The translations under genes and the position numbers were made by a program. This document shows, piece after piece, positions 18,126 through 29,718 of a stretch of DNA of 64,000 nt. Position 1 is the first letter of the stretch, and each line of letters begins with the position of its first letter. This stretch comes from Siminovitchia fordii DSM 16014 = CIP 108821. Lineage in GTDB: Bacteria > Bacillota > Bacilli > Bacillales > Bacillaceae_C. The stretch spans positions 346,121 to 410,120 of the forward strand of contig NZ_KB894685.1 of assembly GCF_000374565.1 (NCBI RefSeq), in the 5' to 3' direction. Under the pieces are notes generated by a model, which worked only from the letters and a program-made list of their open reading frames with translations, was not told where the DNA came from and searched no databases.

Positions 18126-18365
18126 TTATGATGTCGGTTCGCCTTTGATTTCATCCTCAGATTCATCGTCTGCTGATTCTTTCATCGTCAAGACACCATT
18201 ATAGATCTCTTCCAGAGATTTTCCGACAAATTTGTGTGATCTATACTTATCAAGCTGCGGATTATTATCTTCTTGCAACTGACGCGCCCTTTTGGCTGCA
18301 ATCGTTACAAGCGAATATTTTGAATCAATCACATTCATCAATTTATCAATAGAAGGATACAACAT
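18126..18365 (-). CDS. rpoZ: RNA polymerase omega subunit
   Basis: Omega helps RNA polymerase assembly and stability by binding beta-prime. The 79-residue protein has the conserved N-terminal core [20 protein letters not shown] and AAKRARQLQ, then an acidic tail typical of Bacillus omega ([13 protein letters not shown]). It begins one base after the gmk stop, in the standard remA-gmk-rpoZ-coaBC order. Confidence 0.97.
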   Translation of the reverse strand: MLYPSIDKLMNVIDSKYSLVTIAAKRARQLQEDNNPQLDKYRSHKFVGKSLEEIYNGVLTMKESADDESEDEIKGEPTS

Positions 18366-18366
18366 G

Positions 18367-18981
<615 letters not shown>

Positions 18982-18990
18982 CTAATAATC

Positions 18991-19248
18991 CTACCCTTCT
19001 TCCTGGCCATTCGAAATTAAACGTTGGGCAACCGTTTCAGGCTGTACTGCTGAAAGAATGACGTGCTCGCTGTCCATAATAATAACTGCACGTGTTCTTC
19101 TACCATAGGTGGCATCTATTAACGTCGCCCGTTCCCTTGCATCCTGAATCATCCTTTTGATCGGAGCAGATTCAGGGCTGACAATTGAAATGATCCGGTT
19201 AGCAGAAACAATATTTCCAAATCCTATATTTAAGAGCTGTATCGGCAT
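18991..19248 (-). CDS. remA: Extracellular matrix regulator RemA
   Basis: RemA is a small oligomeric DNA-binding activator of biofilm matrix genes (eps, tapA operon) and some osmoprotection genes in B. subtilis. The 85-residue product contains the very conserved [40 protein letters not shown] and [12 protein letters not shown] blocks. GGAGGAG precedes the ATG at 19248. The position between yicC and gmk is conserved in Bacillus. Confidence 0.96.
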   Translation of the reverse strand: MPIQLLNIGFGNIVSANRIISIVSPESAPIKRMIQDARERATLIDATYGRRTRAVIIMDSEHVILSAVQPETVAQRLISNGQEEG

Positions 19249-19294
19249 GCTGCTCCTCCAGTCAACTTCGGCTTCTCAGCCTTATTTCAATCAT

Positions 19295-20167
19295 TCATTC
19301 GATATTTTGCACCTGTTCTCGCAACTTTTCAATCAACACTTTCATTTCAACAGCCATGATGGCAATGTTTGAATCGTTCGCTTTGGAGCCGATCGTATTT
19401 ACTTCCCGATTCATCTCCTGTATGATGAAATCCATTTTCCTCCCAATCGGCCCACTCGCAATAAGCGCTTCTCTAAATTGGGATATATGACTTAAGAGTC
19501 TTGCCGTTTCTTCACTTATGTCGGCTTTGTCGGCAAAAATGGCAGCTTCGGAAACAATTCTTGTTTCATCTATGTTTTCCTTAACCATTTCATATAATTT
19601 GCTTCGGAGTCGTTCAGTATATGTTTTTTGAACCATTGGGGAAAGTTCCTTTGTCTTTTGGACAAGTTCTTCTAGGGAGCTTATGTAGGTATCCAATTCA
19701 ATGGATAAAGAATTGCCTTCCGTTTCCCGCATTTTCAGTACTTGATCTGCTGCATCTTCGGCAGCACCAAATAATAATGGAAGTACTTCTACGTCAATAT
19801 CACCTGTTTCTTCGACTAGAACAGCGTTATCCATCCTCAGCAGATCCGATAATGTCGCTTCTTCAGTCAATCGATATCTGATCTTTGCTTCCTTTATAAA
19901 ATGATAATAACTGTCCAACAAACCCCAGTCAATATGCAATTCTTTGCCTGGAGAAATATTGCCTGACAATTTGACATTCAGTTCAATCCGGCCCCTGTTA
20001 AATTGCTTGCTAAGTTGGTTCCGAAGCGGAATTTCAGCCTGGGAAAGCTGTTGAGGCATTTTTATGTGGAATTCGCGGTAGCGATGGTTAACAGTTTTGA
20101 TTTCAACCTGCACCATGCATTTATCTGTCTGTTTAACACTCCGTCCAAAACCGGTCATGCTCATCAC
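19295..20167 (-). CDS. yicC: YicC/YloC family endoribonuclease
   Basis: YicC-family proteins are conserved endoribonucleases; E. coli YicC acts on small RNAs. The product opens MVMSMTGFGRSV and has the family blocks VNHRYREFHIKMP in the N-terminal domain and GRKMDFIIQEMNREVNTIGSKA near the C-terminus. In-frame candidate starts are GTG 20179, TTG 20170, GTG 20167 and ATG 20164. I choose GTG 20167, which stands about eight bases behind GGGGGTGA and gives the usual N-terminus. The upstream leader is long and repeat-like. Confidence 0.9.
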   Translation of the reverse strand: MMSMTGFGRSVKQTDKCMVQVEIKTVNHRYREFHIKMPQQLSQAEIPLRNQLSKQFNRGRIELNVKLSGNISPGKELHIDWGLLDSYYHFIKEAKIRYRLTEEATLSDLLRMDNAVLVEETGDIDVEVLPLLFGAAEDAADQVLKMRETEGNSLSIELDTYISSLEELVQKTKELSPMVQKTYTERLRSKLYEMVKENIDETRIVSEAAIFADKADISEETARLLSHISQFREALIASGPIGRKMDFIIQEMNREVNTIGSKANDSNIAIMAVEMKVLIEKLREQVQNIE

Positions 20168-20179
20168 CAAGTGAGTCAC

Positions 20180-20452
20180 CCCCGTTAGAGAAAAGCGAAA
20201 GCGCCTTGGTCAGCACGTCGAGGCAGTTTACAAACCACACAGGATAGTGGTTTGAACCTTGCAGAGCTAGATCTGGTTGCCTCCGAACTGCCACATCCTT
20301 TAGAGTCGGTGACATCAGGATGTCCTGTCCCTCAAAGCTGGACCAAAACTTGTACTTTTCCTGTCTAAAATGTGTAAAAATATGAATTGTTTTTTTAAAC
20401 ATGAAGAAAAAGGCAATAGATTCCTCTATCACCTTGTTGATTATAACATACA
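20180..20452 (-). promoter_or_regulatory. Extended -10 promoter and long leader of the yicC-remA-gmk unit
   Basis: On the minus strand TGTTATAAT (an extended -10, TATAAT at 20440-20445) lies about 270 bp before yicC; no good -35 is seen. The leader contains a GACATC/GATGTC palindrome (20311-20324) and a GAAAAGCGAAAGCGCCTTGG segment of the sort dispersed between genes in Bacillaceae. No small gene is evident in it. Confidence 0.45.
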
Positions 20453-23137
20453 CTATCTTCTTTTTCTTGAAAAAAACGTTCCTGCCAGCAAAAAAGTAGG
20501 CACTGCACTTAATCCAAGTATCAACAGCCAGTCGCTCGGCACAATCGCCACGGTGTGGAAAATCGGCTGGAACATAGGTACATAAATGACAATGAACATC
20601 AATAAAGCCGAGGATATCACTGCCCATACCAAATACCTATTCTCAAAGGGATTTCGTGAGAAAATCGATATTTCACTTCGGCAGTCGAATACGTGTATGA
20701 GTTGGGCCATGACAAGTGTAGCAAATGCCACAGTCTGTGCATATGGCAAATTGCTTGGATTCCGATGATAGACGATGACAAAAGCAGCTAAAGTGACAAC
20801 TCCGATTAGAAATCCTCGGGAAAGGATTTTCCAGCCGAGCCCTCGGGCAAATACACCTTCCTTTGGGTGTCGCGGATTCCTTTGCATCACATTTTCCTCA
20901 GGCTGATCCAACCCCAGAGCCATTGCCGGCAATCCGTCGGTGACCAGATTGACCCATAGAATTTGAATTGGAACTAAGGGAAGCGGCAAAGACATCAACA
21001 TGGCAAACAGCATGACAAGTATTTCACCCACGTTTGATGCAAGCAAATACCGAATGAATTTCCGGATGTTTTCATAAATATTTCTTCCCTCTTTGATTGC
21101 AGCTTTAATCGTTGCAAAATTATCATCTAAAAGGATGAGGGAAGAGGCTTCCTTTGCCACATCTGTTCCAGTGACTCCCATCGAGATTCCAATATCGGCA
21201 GCTTTGATCGCCGGTGCGTCGTTTACTCCGTCTCCAGTCATCGCTACTATATGGCCTTTGTTTTGCAGGGCATTCACTATCTTCAATTTATGCTCCGGAG
21301 ATACCCTAGCAAAAACAGATATGTCTTCCACTACGGATTCAAGCTCTTTTACAGTAAGCTCATTCAACCTGCGTCCGTCCATGACTTCTGAATCCCTCTC
21401 GCCTTTTGACAAAATGCCCAGCTGTCTGGCGATGGCACATGCGGTTTCCATATGATCACCAGTGATCATCACCGTTTTGATCCCTGCCCTCCTACACTCT
21501 GCGACGGCTGCTTTCACTTCTGGGCGTGGAGGATCAATCATTCCCTGTAAACCGATTAATGTCAAATTTTGTTCAACATCATCGGCTCTTTCCGGGATTG
21601 TGCCTATCAAAGGCTTATAGGCAATGGCAATCGTCCTGAGCGCCATTGATGCCAGCTGTTTTACGGCTCCATTGACTTCCTGCATCAGTTGATTACCTAG
21701 AGGTTTTTGTTTCCCTTCCCACAAGATGGCATCACTTTTTAATGACAGTACATCTGGTGCTCCTTTTGTAATGATAAACCGTTCTCCAGATGGACCTTTG
21801 ACTATGACGCTCATCATCTTTCGCGCGGAATCAAATGGATATTCCTTTTCAATTGTAAACTGCTCAAGGAGCGACTCTTTTTCGATTCCAGCCTTAGCTC
21901 CTGCAATTAACAATGCACCTTCCGTCGGATCCCCATCAACCATCATTTCCTGGCCCTTATATTTCACTTCAGCATTATTGCACAGTGTCCCAAAAGTGAG
22001 TAACTGGTAAAGTGCTTTCTCTCTATCGACCTCAACCTTCTTTCCATCAGCGGAAAATTCTCCGGAACCCTGGTAAGATGAATCTGTAACTGTCCATGTT
22101 TTTCCTCCGCTCCATAAATGAGTGACAGTCATTTTATTTTGTGTCATCGTCCCCGTCTTGTCTGAACAAATGACTGAGGCGCATCCTAGCGTTTCTACAG
22201 CCGGGAGCTTTCGGACAATGGCATTTTTACGGATCATCCTTTGTACGCCAAGTGACAAGGCAATAGTGACAATAGCAGGCAGACCTTCCGGGATAGCAGC
22301 TACTGCAAGGGAAACACCTGCCAAAAACATTGTATAAATGTCGTGCCCGTGAAAAATACCTGCTATTACGACCGCAACAGTTAAAAGAAGAGCTACAGAT
22401 ATTAAAATTTTTCCAAGCTGGTCAAGTCTTCTCTGCAAAGGAGTCATGATCGTTTCGGCTGCCTGGATCATCCCGGCAATTTTCCCCATGGCTGTGCCCA
22501 TTCCGGTTGCAGTTACGATGCCCAGTCCATTTCCTCGGGTGACCATCGTTCCCATGAATGCCATATTATTTAAATCTCCCAGAGAAGGATTGTCATCCGA
22601 AATGGGATCTGAATGTTTTTGAGCAGGGATTGATTCCCCCGTTAGGGCCGATTCTTCTATTTCCATATTGTTGGAAACGATTATCCTCATATCGGCGCCT
22701 ACCCGGTCACCGCTTGAAAGTTTAAGAATATCACCCGGAACCGCCTCTTTTGAATCTATTTTCATCCAACGGCCATCCCGGAGAACAGTAACCTTTGGTG
22801 CAGACAAATTTTTTAATGCTTGCAAGGACTTTTCAGCTTTTCTTTCCTGAATAAAACCCAGCAGGCCATTGATTAAAACAATGACCATGATTGCAACCGC
22901 ATCAACATATTCACCCAGAAGTCCGGATATTAACGTGGCCACCAATAATACAAGCACCATAAAGTCCTTGAATTGACTGAAAAAAAGAAGGATGACAGAT
23001 TGTTTTTCACCCTCCGACAATTCATTCAGGCCAACCTTTTTTCTCCTCTCATCAGCCATCTTAGTGGACAAGCCTGTCTTTATATTTGTTTGAAGTGATT
23101 TTGCCACATCATTTTCATCCATTTGGTGGTATATCAT
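20453..23137 (-). CDS. P-type calcium-transporting ATPase (YloB-like)
   Basis: An 894-residue P2A-type ATPase that pumps Ca2+ out at the expense of ATP. Features in order: N-terminal cation-ATPase domain, paired membrane segments from about residue 48, actuator loop [11 protein letters not shown], the ion-binding membrane motif [12 protein letters not shown], phosphorylation site [13 protein letters not shown], nucleotide-binding region, the hinge [18 protein letters not shown], and a six-helix C-terminal membrane domain with [15 protein letters not shown]. In B. subtilis the homologous YloB is sporulation-associated and sits in the same place beside yloA (rqcH) and yloC (yicC). Full length, no lesion. 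Confidence 0.93.
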   Translation of the reverse strand: MIYHQMDENDVAKSLQTNIKTGLSTKMADERRKKVGLNELSEGEKQSVILLFFSQFKDFMVLVLLVATLISGLLGEYVDAVAIMVIVLINGLLGFIQERKAEKSLQALKNLSAPKVTVLRDGRWMKIDSKEAVPGDILKLSSGDRVGADMRIIVSNNMEIEESALTGESIPAQKHSDPISDDNPSLGDLNNMAFMGTMVTRGNGLGIVTATGMGTAMGKIAGMIQAAETIMTPLQRRLDQLGKILISVALLLTVAVVIAGIFHGHDIYTMFLAGVSLAVAAIPEGLPAIVTIALSLGVQRMIRKNAIVRKLPAVETLGCASVICSDKTGTMTQNKMTVTHLWSGGKTWTVTDSSYQGSGEFSADGKKVEVDREKALYQLLTFGTLCNNAEVKYKGQEMMVDGDPTEGALLIAGAKAGIEKESLLEQFTIEKEYPFDSARKMMSVIVKGPSGERFIITKGAPDVLSLKSDAILWEGKQKPLGNQLMQEVNGAVKQLASMALRTIAIAYKPLIGTIPERADDVEQNLTLIGLQGMIDPPRPEVKAAVAECRRAGIKTVMITGDHMETACAIARQLGILSKGERDSEVMDGRRLNELTVKELESVVEDISVFARVSPEHKLKIVNALQNKGHIVAMTGDGVNDAPAIKAADIGISMGVTGTDVAKEASSLILLDDNFATIKAAIKEGRNIYENIRKFIRYLLASNVGEILVMLFAMLMSLPLPLVPIQILWVNLVTDGLPAMALGLDQPEENVMQRNPRHPKEGVFARGLGWKILSRGFLIGVVTLAAFVIVYHRNPSNLPYAQTVAFATLVMAQLIHVFDCRSEISIFSRNPFENRYLVWAVISSALLMFIVIYVPMFQPIFHTVAIVPSDWLLILGLSAVPTFLLAGTFFSRKRR

Positions 23138-23436
23138 CGCACCCCCGCCTTCCCTCTATGACAAGCAATAGTTGTCCTATCATTGCAAGCTTATTCAGGA
23201 TAAGGGAGATTCATGATATAATTTTTTTAAAGATAGGCGAAGCGATTCAGGCTGGACGGTTCCTGAGGTGCTAAAGAAATTCCGGCATTACCGCAGCGAG
23301 CAGATATTGACGGTCATAGGGATGAAGAGAACCTCTTGTCTCTGAGCACCGCAGCTTGATAATAGAACAGCGCGGTCGCCTGTTTTAGACGTACCTTTCA
23401 ATTGCTTCACTATAAATAAAGTAAAGGATGTTTTTT
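23138..23436. other. Divergent spacer between the Ca2+ ATPase gene and rqcH
   Basis: About 300 bp with no gene. A plus-strand extended -10 promoter candidate (TGATATAAT, core 23217-23222) could serve rqcH; its -35 is poor. The stretch 23232-23400 is relatively GC-rich and contains short repeat-like words (AGGCGAAGCG), and reads like a decayed dispersed repeat. Confidence 0.45.
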
Positions 23437-25146
23437 ATGGCTTTTGACGGATTGTTTACCAGGGCTATGACAAAAGAACTTAATGATACATTGGTTGGCG
23501 GCAGGATCAATAAAATTCAGCAGCCTTATAAAAATGAAATGATTATAACAGTCCGTGCGAAAGGAAAGAACCATAAGCTTCTGCTTTCCGCCCATCCCAG
23601 CTATTCCAGGGTCCAGTTGACTGAAGAATCATCTTTAAGTCCGGATGAGCCACCCATGTTCTGCATGATGATGAGAAAACACCTGGACCGTGCCATTGTG
23701 CAAAATATATATCAGGCAGGCCTTGACAGAATCATCATTTTTGAATTAAAAGGCAGAGACGAACTTGGTGATGAATCAATCAAGCTTTTAATCATAGAGA
23801 TTATGGGAAGGCACAGTAACATTATTCTTGTGAATAAGGAAAATGATAAAATAATAGACAGCATCAAGCATATTCCGGCTTCTGTTAACAGCTACCGGAC
23901 TGTATTACCTGGCGGTACCTATGTATATCCGCCTGAACAAAACAAATTGAATCCACTGGAAGCAGAAGTTGACGATATTTTACGGAACATTGATTTTAAC
24001 AGTGGTAAAATTGACCGGCAGATCGTCCAGCATTTTGCGGGAATTTCCCCGCTTATCGCCAAAGAGATCACCTTCCGCTGCGGCATTGCAAACAGGAGCA
24101 CACTACCACCTGTTTTTATAGAGTTAATGAAACATTTTAAATCACAACAATACAACTACTCCATTACCACAAACGGGGTCAAGAGTGCTTTTTATCTGAT
24201 TCCGATTACTCACATGATGGGAGAACTCAAGTCTTTTTCAACTTTAAGCGGCATGCTTGACAGTTTTTATTTTGGCAAAGCCCAAAGAGACCGGGTCAAG
24301 CAACAGGCGATGGATCTGGAAAGATTGATGAAGAATGAGAAGGAAAAAAATGAAAAGAAAGTCATTAAACTTGAGGCGACATTGGAAAGAGCTGAACAAG
24401 CGGATGAGTACCAGCTTTTGGGTGAACTTTTAACTGCTAATATGCATCTTGTAAAAAAAGGGATGAAGGAAATATCTGTGGTAAATTATTATGACCCTGA
24501 TGGGGGAACAATCAACATCCCACTCGATCCGCGAAAAGGACCATCGGAAAATGCTCAAAACTATTTTTCCAAATACCAAAAGGCCAAAAACTCTCTTGGC
24601 GTAGTCAAACAACAGATTCAGCAAGCCAAGGAAGAGATAACTTATTTTGATGGGCTGCTCCAGCAACTATCTTCTGCATCAGTCGGAGATATCGACGAAA
24701 TCCGGAATGAGCTGATTGAAGGAGGCTACATCAGACGCCGACAACAAAAAGCAAGAAAAAAGGCAACGGGCAAACCTGCTATCGAAAGATACGAAGCGAG
24801 TGACAAAACCGAAATTCTTGTGGGGAAAAATAATACTCAAAATGATTATTTGACAAACAAGTTGGCACGAAGGGACGAAATTTGGCTCCACACTAAAGAT
24901 ATACCAGGATCACATGTCGTTATCCGAAGCACCGACCCGACAGATACGACTATCCAGGAAGCAGCTATACTCGCTGCATATTTTAGCAAAGCACGAGATT
25001 CTTCTTCTGTTCCCGTTGATTACACAAAAATCCGTCATGTTAAAAAGCCAAACGGATCCAAACCTGGATTCGTCATTTATGAGCAGCAGAAAACTGTGTA
25101 TGTAACTCCCAATGAAGAGCTGGTCAGGTCCATGAAGGTTGATTAG
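23437..25146 (+). CDS. rqcH: Ribosome-associated quality control factor RqcH (NFACT family, YloA/FpbA)
   Basis: RqcH binds obstructed 50S subunits and recruits Ala-tRNA to add C-terminal alanine tails that mark stalled proteins for degradation. The 569-residue protein has an NFACT-N domain ([24 protein letters not shown]), the functionally critical Asp97-Arg98 pair in AGLDRIIIF, helix-hairpin-helix and coiled-coil regions (about 280-430), and a C-terminal NFACT-R domain ([18 protein letters not shown]). The ATG at 23437 is chosen over one at 23428 because AAAGGATG is correctly spaced for it. It converges on the pyr operon. YlmH, another quality-control factor, is encoded at 39084-39860. Confidence 0.95.
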   Translation: MAFDGLFTRAMTKELNDTLVGGRINKIQQPYKNEMIITVRAKGKNHKLLLSAHPSYSRVQLTEESSLSPDEPPMFCMMMRKHLDRAIVQNIYQAGLDRIIIFELKGRDELGDESIKLLIIEIMGRHSNIILVNKENDKIIDSIKHIPASVNSYRTVLPGGTYVYPPEQNKLNPLEAEVDDILRNIDFNSGKIDRQIVQHFAGISPLIAKEITFRCGIANRSTLPPVFIELMKHFKSQQYNYSITTNGVKSAFYLIPITHMMGELKSFSTLSGMLDSFYFGKAQRDRVKQQAMDLERLMKNEKEKNEKKVIKLEATLERAEQADEYQLLGELLTANMHLVKKGMKEISVVNYYDPDGGTINIPLDPRKGPSENAQNYFSKYQKAKNSLGVVKQQIQQAKEEITYFDGLLQQLSSASVGDIDEIRNELIEGGYIRRRQQKARKKATGKPAIERYEASDKTEILVGKNNTQNDYLTNKLARRDEIWLHTKDIPGSHVVIRSTDPTDTTIQEAAILAAYFSKARDSSSVPVDYTKIRHVKKPNGSKPGFVIYEQQKTVYVTPNEELVRSMKVD

Positions 25147-25150
25147 AAAG

Positions 25151-25172
25151 AGGCTGCCTAAAAAGGCAGCCT
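25151..25172. terminator. Bidirectional terminator between rqcH and pyrE
   Basis: AGGCTGCC and GGCAGCCT form an 8-bp stem with a TAAAAA loop. The stem has T-rich sequence on its plus-strand 3' side and an A-rich tract on the other, and lies between two convergent stop codons. Confidence 0.75.
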
Positions 25173-25176
25173 TCTA

Positions 25177-25800
25177 TTAATTTCCCCAGTCTTCAGGGTT
25201 TTCGCGCCAATTGCGAAGTGTTGAAAGATCCCCCTCTTTAATGAGTTCTTTCTTGAATGCAGTTTCAATCAGGTCCGAGTAGCCTGTTAACGAAAATGCT
25301 TTGATGCCTTCTTTCTCAAAAGCTTTTTTCGCTTTATCCAGCTCATAAGAAAAAATACTGACAACTCCCAAAACTTCGCAGCCTGCCTCTTTAAGTGCTT
25401 TGACAGCAGTGATTGAGCTTCCTCCCGTAGAGATCAGGTCTTCAACAACAACAACTTTCTGCCCTTTTGAAGCTTTTCCTTCTATCTGGTTACCCTTTCC
25501 GTGAGACTTGGCTTTTGATCTTACATAACACATGGGAAGGCTAAGAATTTCACTGATCCATGCTGCATGCGGGATGCCCGCAGTAGCTGTTCCGGCAATC
25601 AGTTCCGATTCAGGAAATTTGGTTTTAATCAATTCCGCGAGCCCTTCGGCGATTGCTTTTCTAACTTCCGGATAAGACATCGTTAATCGATTATCGCAAT
25701 AAATTGGCGCCTTCATCCCGGACGACCATGTGAACGGATCGTTCGGCTGCAAAAAGACGGCTTTTATTTCAAGTAAATGTTCTGCAATTGATTGGCTCAT
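25177..25800 (-). CDS. pyrE: Orotate phosphoribosyltransferase
   Basis: PyrE joins orotate to PRPP to give OMP. The 207-residue type I phosphoribosyltransferase shows [16 protein letters not shown] (substrate loop), [12 protein letters not shown] (catalytic Lys loop) and the PRPP motif [14 protein letters not shown]. It is the last gene of the pyrimidine operon, four bases behind pyrF, and ends at the shared terminator. Confidence 0.97.
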   Translation of the reverse strand: MSQSIAEHLLEIKAVFLQPNDPFTWSSGMKAPIYCDNRLTMSYPEVRKAIAEGLAELIKTKFPESELIAGTATAGIPHAAWISEILSLPMCYVRSKAKSHGKGNQIEGKASKGQKVVVVEDLISTGGSSITAVKALKEAGCEVLGVVSIFSYELDKAKKAFEKEGIKAFSLTGYSDLIETAFKKELIKEGDLSTLRNWRENPEDWGN

Positions 25801-25804
25801 TGCT

Positions 25805-26518
25805 TTACCTCTCCCATTCTGTCAACACTTTTTTATAGGAAAAAACTGGATCGGCCGCTTGTGTAACCGGACGACCGATCACAATCAACGATGATCCCAT
25901 TTCCCTTGCATCCGAAGGAGTCACGATTCGCTTTTGATCATCGCTTTTGCTTTCAGACATACGGATTCCCGGAGTTACCCGCAAGAAGCCGGATCCAGCT
26001 TCCTTTGCAATGGAAGAAGCTTCGTATGCGGAGCATACAACTCCATCAAGACCGGATTCCCTAGCAAGTAACGCATAGTGGAGGACAGACTCATCTATTG
26101 ACCGGTCTATCAATTGCTCACGCTGCATTTGTTCTTCGCTCGTGCTTGTCAGCTGCGTGACAGCAATTAAAGTGGGGCGGGTCTTACCCGCCTTTGTTCC
26201 TTCTTCCAATCCGTATAGTGCCGCTTTCATCATTTCTGTTCCACCTGCCGCATGGACATTGACCATATCGACCGAAAGTCCAGCAAGAACTTTCATTGCC
26301 CGTTGAACCGTATTGGGAATATCATGGAGCTTCAAATCAAGAAAAATCCAATGTCCTTTTTCCTTCAAGGATTTGAGGAGCTCTGCCCCCTCTCGGTAAT
26401 AGAGCTCCATACCAACTTTTATATACAGCTGTTCACCATCAAATCGGCTCAAGAAATCCCAAGCTTTTTCGCCATCCGGAAAATCAAGAGCTATGATCGG
26501 CAAATTTTTTCCGTCCAT
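25805..26518 (-). CDS. pyrF: Orotidine 5'-phosphate decarboxylase
   Basis: PyrF converts OMP to UMP. The 237-residue TIM barrel has the catalytic set in [22 protein letters not shown] near the N-terminus, and the phosphate-binding VTPGIR and VIGRPVTQA. The ATG overlaps the carB stop codon by one base (TAATG), with AAAGGTGG seven bases upstream inside carB. In B. subtilis pyrK and pyrD lie between carB and pyrF; here they are absent and the two genes are directly joined. Confidence 0.97.
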   Translation of the reverse strand: MDGKNLPIIALDFPDGEKAWDFLSRFDGEQLYIKVGMELYYREGAELLKSLKEKGHWIFLDLKLHDIPNTVQRAMKVLAGLSVDMVNVHAAGGTEMMKAALYGLEEGTKAGKTRPTLIAVTQLTSTSEEQMQREQLIDRSIDESVLHYALLARESGLDGVVCSAYEASSIAKEAGSGFLRVTPGIRMSESKSDDQKRIVTPSDAREMGSSLIVIGRPVTQAADPVFSYKKVLTEWER

Positions 26519-29500
26519 TATTGAACCACCTTTATGCCCGACGGCATTGCTTCAGCTGAAAGAACCATCGATTCAAGAACGTCCAGGATTGCTCTGGCTG
26601 TATCCAACGATGTTAAACATGGGATGCCATTTTCAACGGATTCCCTTCTGATACGGAAACCATCTCTTCGAGGCTGCTTTCCTCTTGTAAGTGTATTGAT
26701 GACAAGCTGTGCATCACCTTGCTTGATCGTATCGAGCAAGTTATGTCCGGGTGCTCCAATTTTATCGACTGTTTGGACCTTAATGCCCGAATCAGTAATG
26801 GCTTTCGCCGTCCCGCTTGTAGCAATGATTTGGTAACCGATGGAAGAGAACCTTTCGGCAAGCTTCACCGCTTCATCCTTGTCTTTGTCCGCTACAGTTA
26901 TCAATACAGTACCGTGGGTTTTAATTTCTATTCCGGAAGCAACCAGCCCTTTATATAACGCCTTTTCCATCGTCCTGTCTTTTCCCATGACTTCTCCGGT
27001 GGACTTCATTTCAGGTCCCAGAGTGATATCCACCCTGCGAAGCTTGGCAAAGGAGAAAACTGGAACCTTGACATAAACACCGCTCATTTCTTGGATCAAA
27101 CCAGTTTCGTATCCTAGTTCAGGCAACTTTTTGCCCAGAATCACTTTCGTGGCAAGGTTTGCCATCGGAATGCCAGTGATTTTGCTTAAAAACGGCACTG
27201 TTCTGCTTGAACGCGGGTTTACTTCAATGACATACAGTTCATTATTTGAGATGACGTATTGGATGTTCAAAAGTCCGATAATTTCAAGACCTCTGGCAAG
27301 ACGGACCGTAGCATCTTCAATTTTTTTAATCATATCTGCACTGATATTTTGCGGTGGATATACTGCAATGGAGTCTCCTGAATGGACGCCCGCACGTTCA
27401 ATATGCTCCATGATCCCCGGAATCAACACATTTTCTCCGTCGGAAATCGCGTCAACCTCTATTTCTTTTCCTGTCAAATAGCGGTCTACAAGAACCGGAT
27501 GTTCAGGATTGATTTTTACGGCATTTTCCATATAATGCAGCAGTTCTTTTTCCTCATAGACGATTTCCATCGCTCTTCCCCCAAGTACGTAGGAAGGACG
27601 CACCAATACAGGGTAACCAATATCTGAGGCGATTTTTACAGCCTCATCCACTGAAAAAGCTGTCTTCCCTTTTGGCTGTGGTATGTTCAACTCAGAAAGG
27701 GCATGCTCAAATTGTTCCCTGTCCTCTGCTCTATCAAGACTTTCAAGAGAAGTGCCCAGAATATTCACTCCACGTTCGGAAAGATCTGATGCCAGATTGA
27801 TTGCTGTTTGGCCGCCAAACTGCACGACAACACCTATCGGCTGCTCCAAATCGATGATATGCATAACATCTTCAATTGTGAGCGGTTCGAAATATAACTT
27901 GTCAGAAATACTGAAGTCTGTCGACACTGTTTCAGGGTTATTGTTTATGATGATCGCTTCGTAACCTGCCTGCTGGATGGCCCAAACACTGTGTACGGTC
28001 GCATAGTCAAACTCAATTCCCTGCCCGATGCGGATCGGTCCAGATCCAAGTACGATTACGCTCTTTTTACCTGTTCGCTCAGATTCATTCTCCTCTTCAT
28101 AGGTACCGTAAAAGTACGGCGTGTCGGATTCGAATTCAGCTGCGCATGTATCTACCTTTTTATATACTGGCACAAGTTGATTGTCTTTGCGCCATTCATA
28201 AATTTCCTTTTCATTGCTTTCCCACAGTTTTGCTAGGGTGATGTCCGCAAAACCCATTTTCTTCGCTAGAACAGCCAGTTCAGGGTTATACGGTTCCTTT
28301 TTCAGTTTATTTTCAAGCTCGATGATTTTGTTCAGTTTGTGAAGGAAAAATAGATCAATCTTGCTCCAATCATGGATGGTCTGTATTGAAATACCTCTTC
28401 TTAACGCTTCTGCCACAATGAAAAGCCGTTCGTCTGTAGCATTTTCAATTCCGGCCTGAAGGTCGGATTGTTCCATCGATCTTGCCTCTTCGTTTTCCAA
28501 GTGATACAAGCTGATTTCGAGGGAACGTACCGCTTTTAACAATGATTCTTCGAAACAGCGGCCAATTGCCATGACTTCGCCTGTTGCTTTCATTTGGGTT
28601 CCAAGGCTTCTGTTCGCAGATTCGAATTTATCAAAAGGCCATCTCGGAATTTTAGTGACAATGTAGTCAATAACCGGTTCAAAGCAGGCATATGTTTTCC
28701 CTGTCACAGGGTTCATAAGTTCGTCTAATGTATATCCGGCGGCAATTTTTGCTGCCAGTTTTGCAATCGGAAATCCTGTCGCCTTGGAAGCAAGAGCGGA
28801 TGAACGGCTGACTCGCGGATTCACTTCAATGATATAGTATTGGAAGCTCTCCGGGTCAAGGGCAAGTTGTACATTGCATCCTCCTTCAATTCCAAGTGCA
28901 CGAATCAGCTTCAAAGACGTGTTTCTCATCAACTGAATTTCCCTGTCGCTCAACGTTTGACAAGGGGCCACAACGATGGAATCACCGGTATGGACGCCGA
29001 CCGGATCCACATTCTCCATATTGCAGACCACAATCGCACTGTCATTTGCATCTCTCATCACTTCAAATTCTATTTCTTTATATCCGGCGATGCTTTTTTC
29101 AATCAGGCATTGGTTGACCGGGCTGTTTTTTAATCCACTCGATACAATGGAATCGAGTTCCTCGCTATTTTTGCAAATACCTCCGCCAGTTCCGCCAAGT
29201 GTGTAGGCAGGCCGGACAATGACAGGAAATCCAACCTCTTCCACAAAGTCAACCGCTTCTTCCAATGTATGGACGATCACACTTTCGGGCACCGGTTCAT
29301 TCAGTTCGTTCATCAAGCTTCTGAATTGATCCCTGTCCTCTGCTTGCTCAATGGCTGAGAGTTTCGTACCAAGTATTTCAACTTGGCATTCTTCAAGTAC
29401 ACCTGCTTTAGCCAGCTGCATGGCGATGTTCAAGCCGGTCTGTCCACCAAGAGTAGGCAGGATGGCATCTGGCCTTTCTTTTCTAATAATCCGGCTGACA

Positions 29501-29718
29501 AATTCAAGAGTCAACGGTTCGATATAAACAGCATCCGCAATCTCGGAATCTGTCATGATTGTGGCTGGGTTTGAGTTGATTAGGATGACCCTGTACCCTT
29601 CTTCTTTCAAAGCAAGGCAAGCCTGGGTGCCGGCATAGTCAAATTCAGCCGCCTGTCCAATTACGATGGGGCCTGACCCCACTACTAAAATGCTATTGAT
29701 GTCAGTTCTTTTTGGCAT
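26518..29718 (-). CDS. carB: Carbamoyl-phosphate synthase large subunit (pyrimidine-type)
   Basis: CarB makes carbamoyl phosphate from ammonia, bicarbonate and two ATP. It has two homologous ATP-grasp halves: the first opens near [19 protein letters not shown] and the second near [18 protein letters not shown]. Other conserved features are [24 protein letters not shown], the paired EVNPR motifs, and a C-terminal allosteric MGS domain. Starting at ATG 29718 ([17 protein letters not shown]), behind AGAAAGGTGG, gives 1066 residues; upstream in-frame starts reach only into carA. The catalytic sequence looks intact, unlike its CarA partner, so ammonia-dependent synthesis should be possible. It overlaps carA by 17 bp. 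Confidence 0.97.
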   Translation of the reverse strand: MPKRTDINSILVVGSGPIVIGQAAEFDYAGTQACLALKEEGYRVILINSNPATIMTDSEIADAVYIEPLTLEFVSRIIRKERPDAILPTLGGQTGLNIAMQLAKAGVLEECQVEILGTKLSAIEQAEDRDQFRSLMNELNEPVPESVIVHTLEEAVDFVEEVGFPVIVRPAYTLGGTGGGICKNSEELDSIVSSGLKNSPVNQCLIEKSIAGYKEIEFEVMRDANDSAIVVCNMENVDPVGVHTGDSIVVAPCQTLSDREIQLMRNTSLKLIRALGIEGGCNVQLALDPESFQYYIIEVNPRVSRSSALASKATGFPIAKLAAKIAAGYTLDELMNPVTGKTYACFEPVIDYIVTKIPRWPFDKFESANRSLGTQMKATGEVMAIGRCFEESLLKAVRSLEISLYHLENEEARSMEQSDLQAGIENATDERLFIVAEALRRGISIQTIHDWSKIDLFFLHKLNKIIELENKLKKEPYNPELAVLAKKMGFADITLAKLWESNEKEIYEWRKDNQLVPVYKKVDTCAAEFESDTPYFYGTYEEENESERTGKKSVIVLGSGPIRIGQGIEFDYATVHSVWAIQQAGYEAIIINNNPETVSTDFSISDKLYFEPLTIEDVMHIIDLEQPIGVVVQFGGQTAINLASDLSERGVNILGTSLESLDRAEDREQFEHALSELNIPQPKGKTAFSVDEAVKIASDIGYPVLVRPSYVLGGRAMEIVYEEKELLHYMENAVKINPEHPVLVDRYLTGKEIEVDAISDGENVLIPGIMEHIERAGVHSGDSIAVYPPQNISADMIKKIEDATVRLARGLEIIGLLNIQYVISNNELYVIEVNPRSSRTVPFLSKITGIPMANLATKVILGKKLPELGYETGLIQEMSGVYVKVPVFSFAKLRRVDITLGPEMKSTGEVMGKDRTMEKALYKGLVASGIEIKTHGTVLITVADKDKDEAVKLAERFSSIGYQIIATSGTAKAITDSGIKVQTVDKIGAPGHNLLDTIKQGDAQLVINTLTRGKQPRRDGFRIRRESVENGIPCLTSLDTARAILDVLESMVLSAEAMPSGIKVVQ

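Noticed and set aside
20133..20627. 164-codon minus-strand frame across the yicC leader
   Set aside because: It overlaps the ends of both neighbouring genes and the promoter; the translation has no domain.
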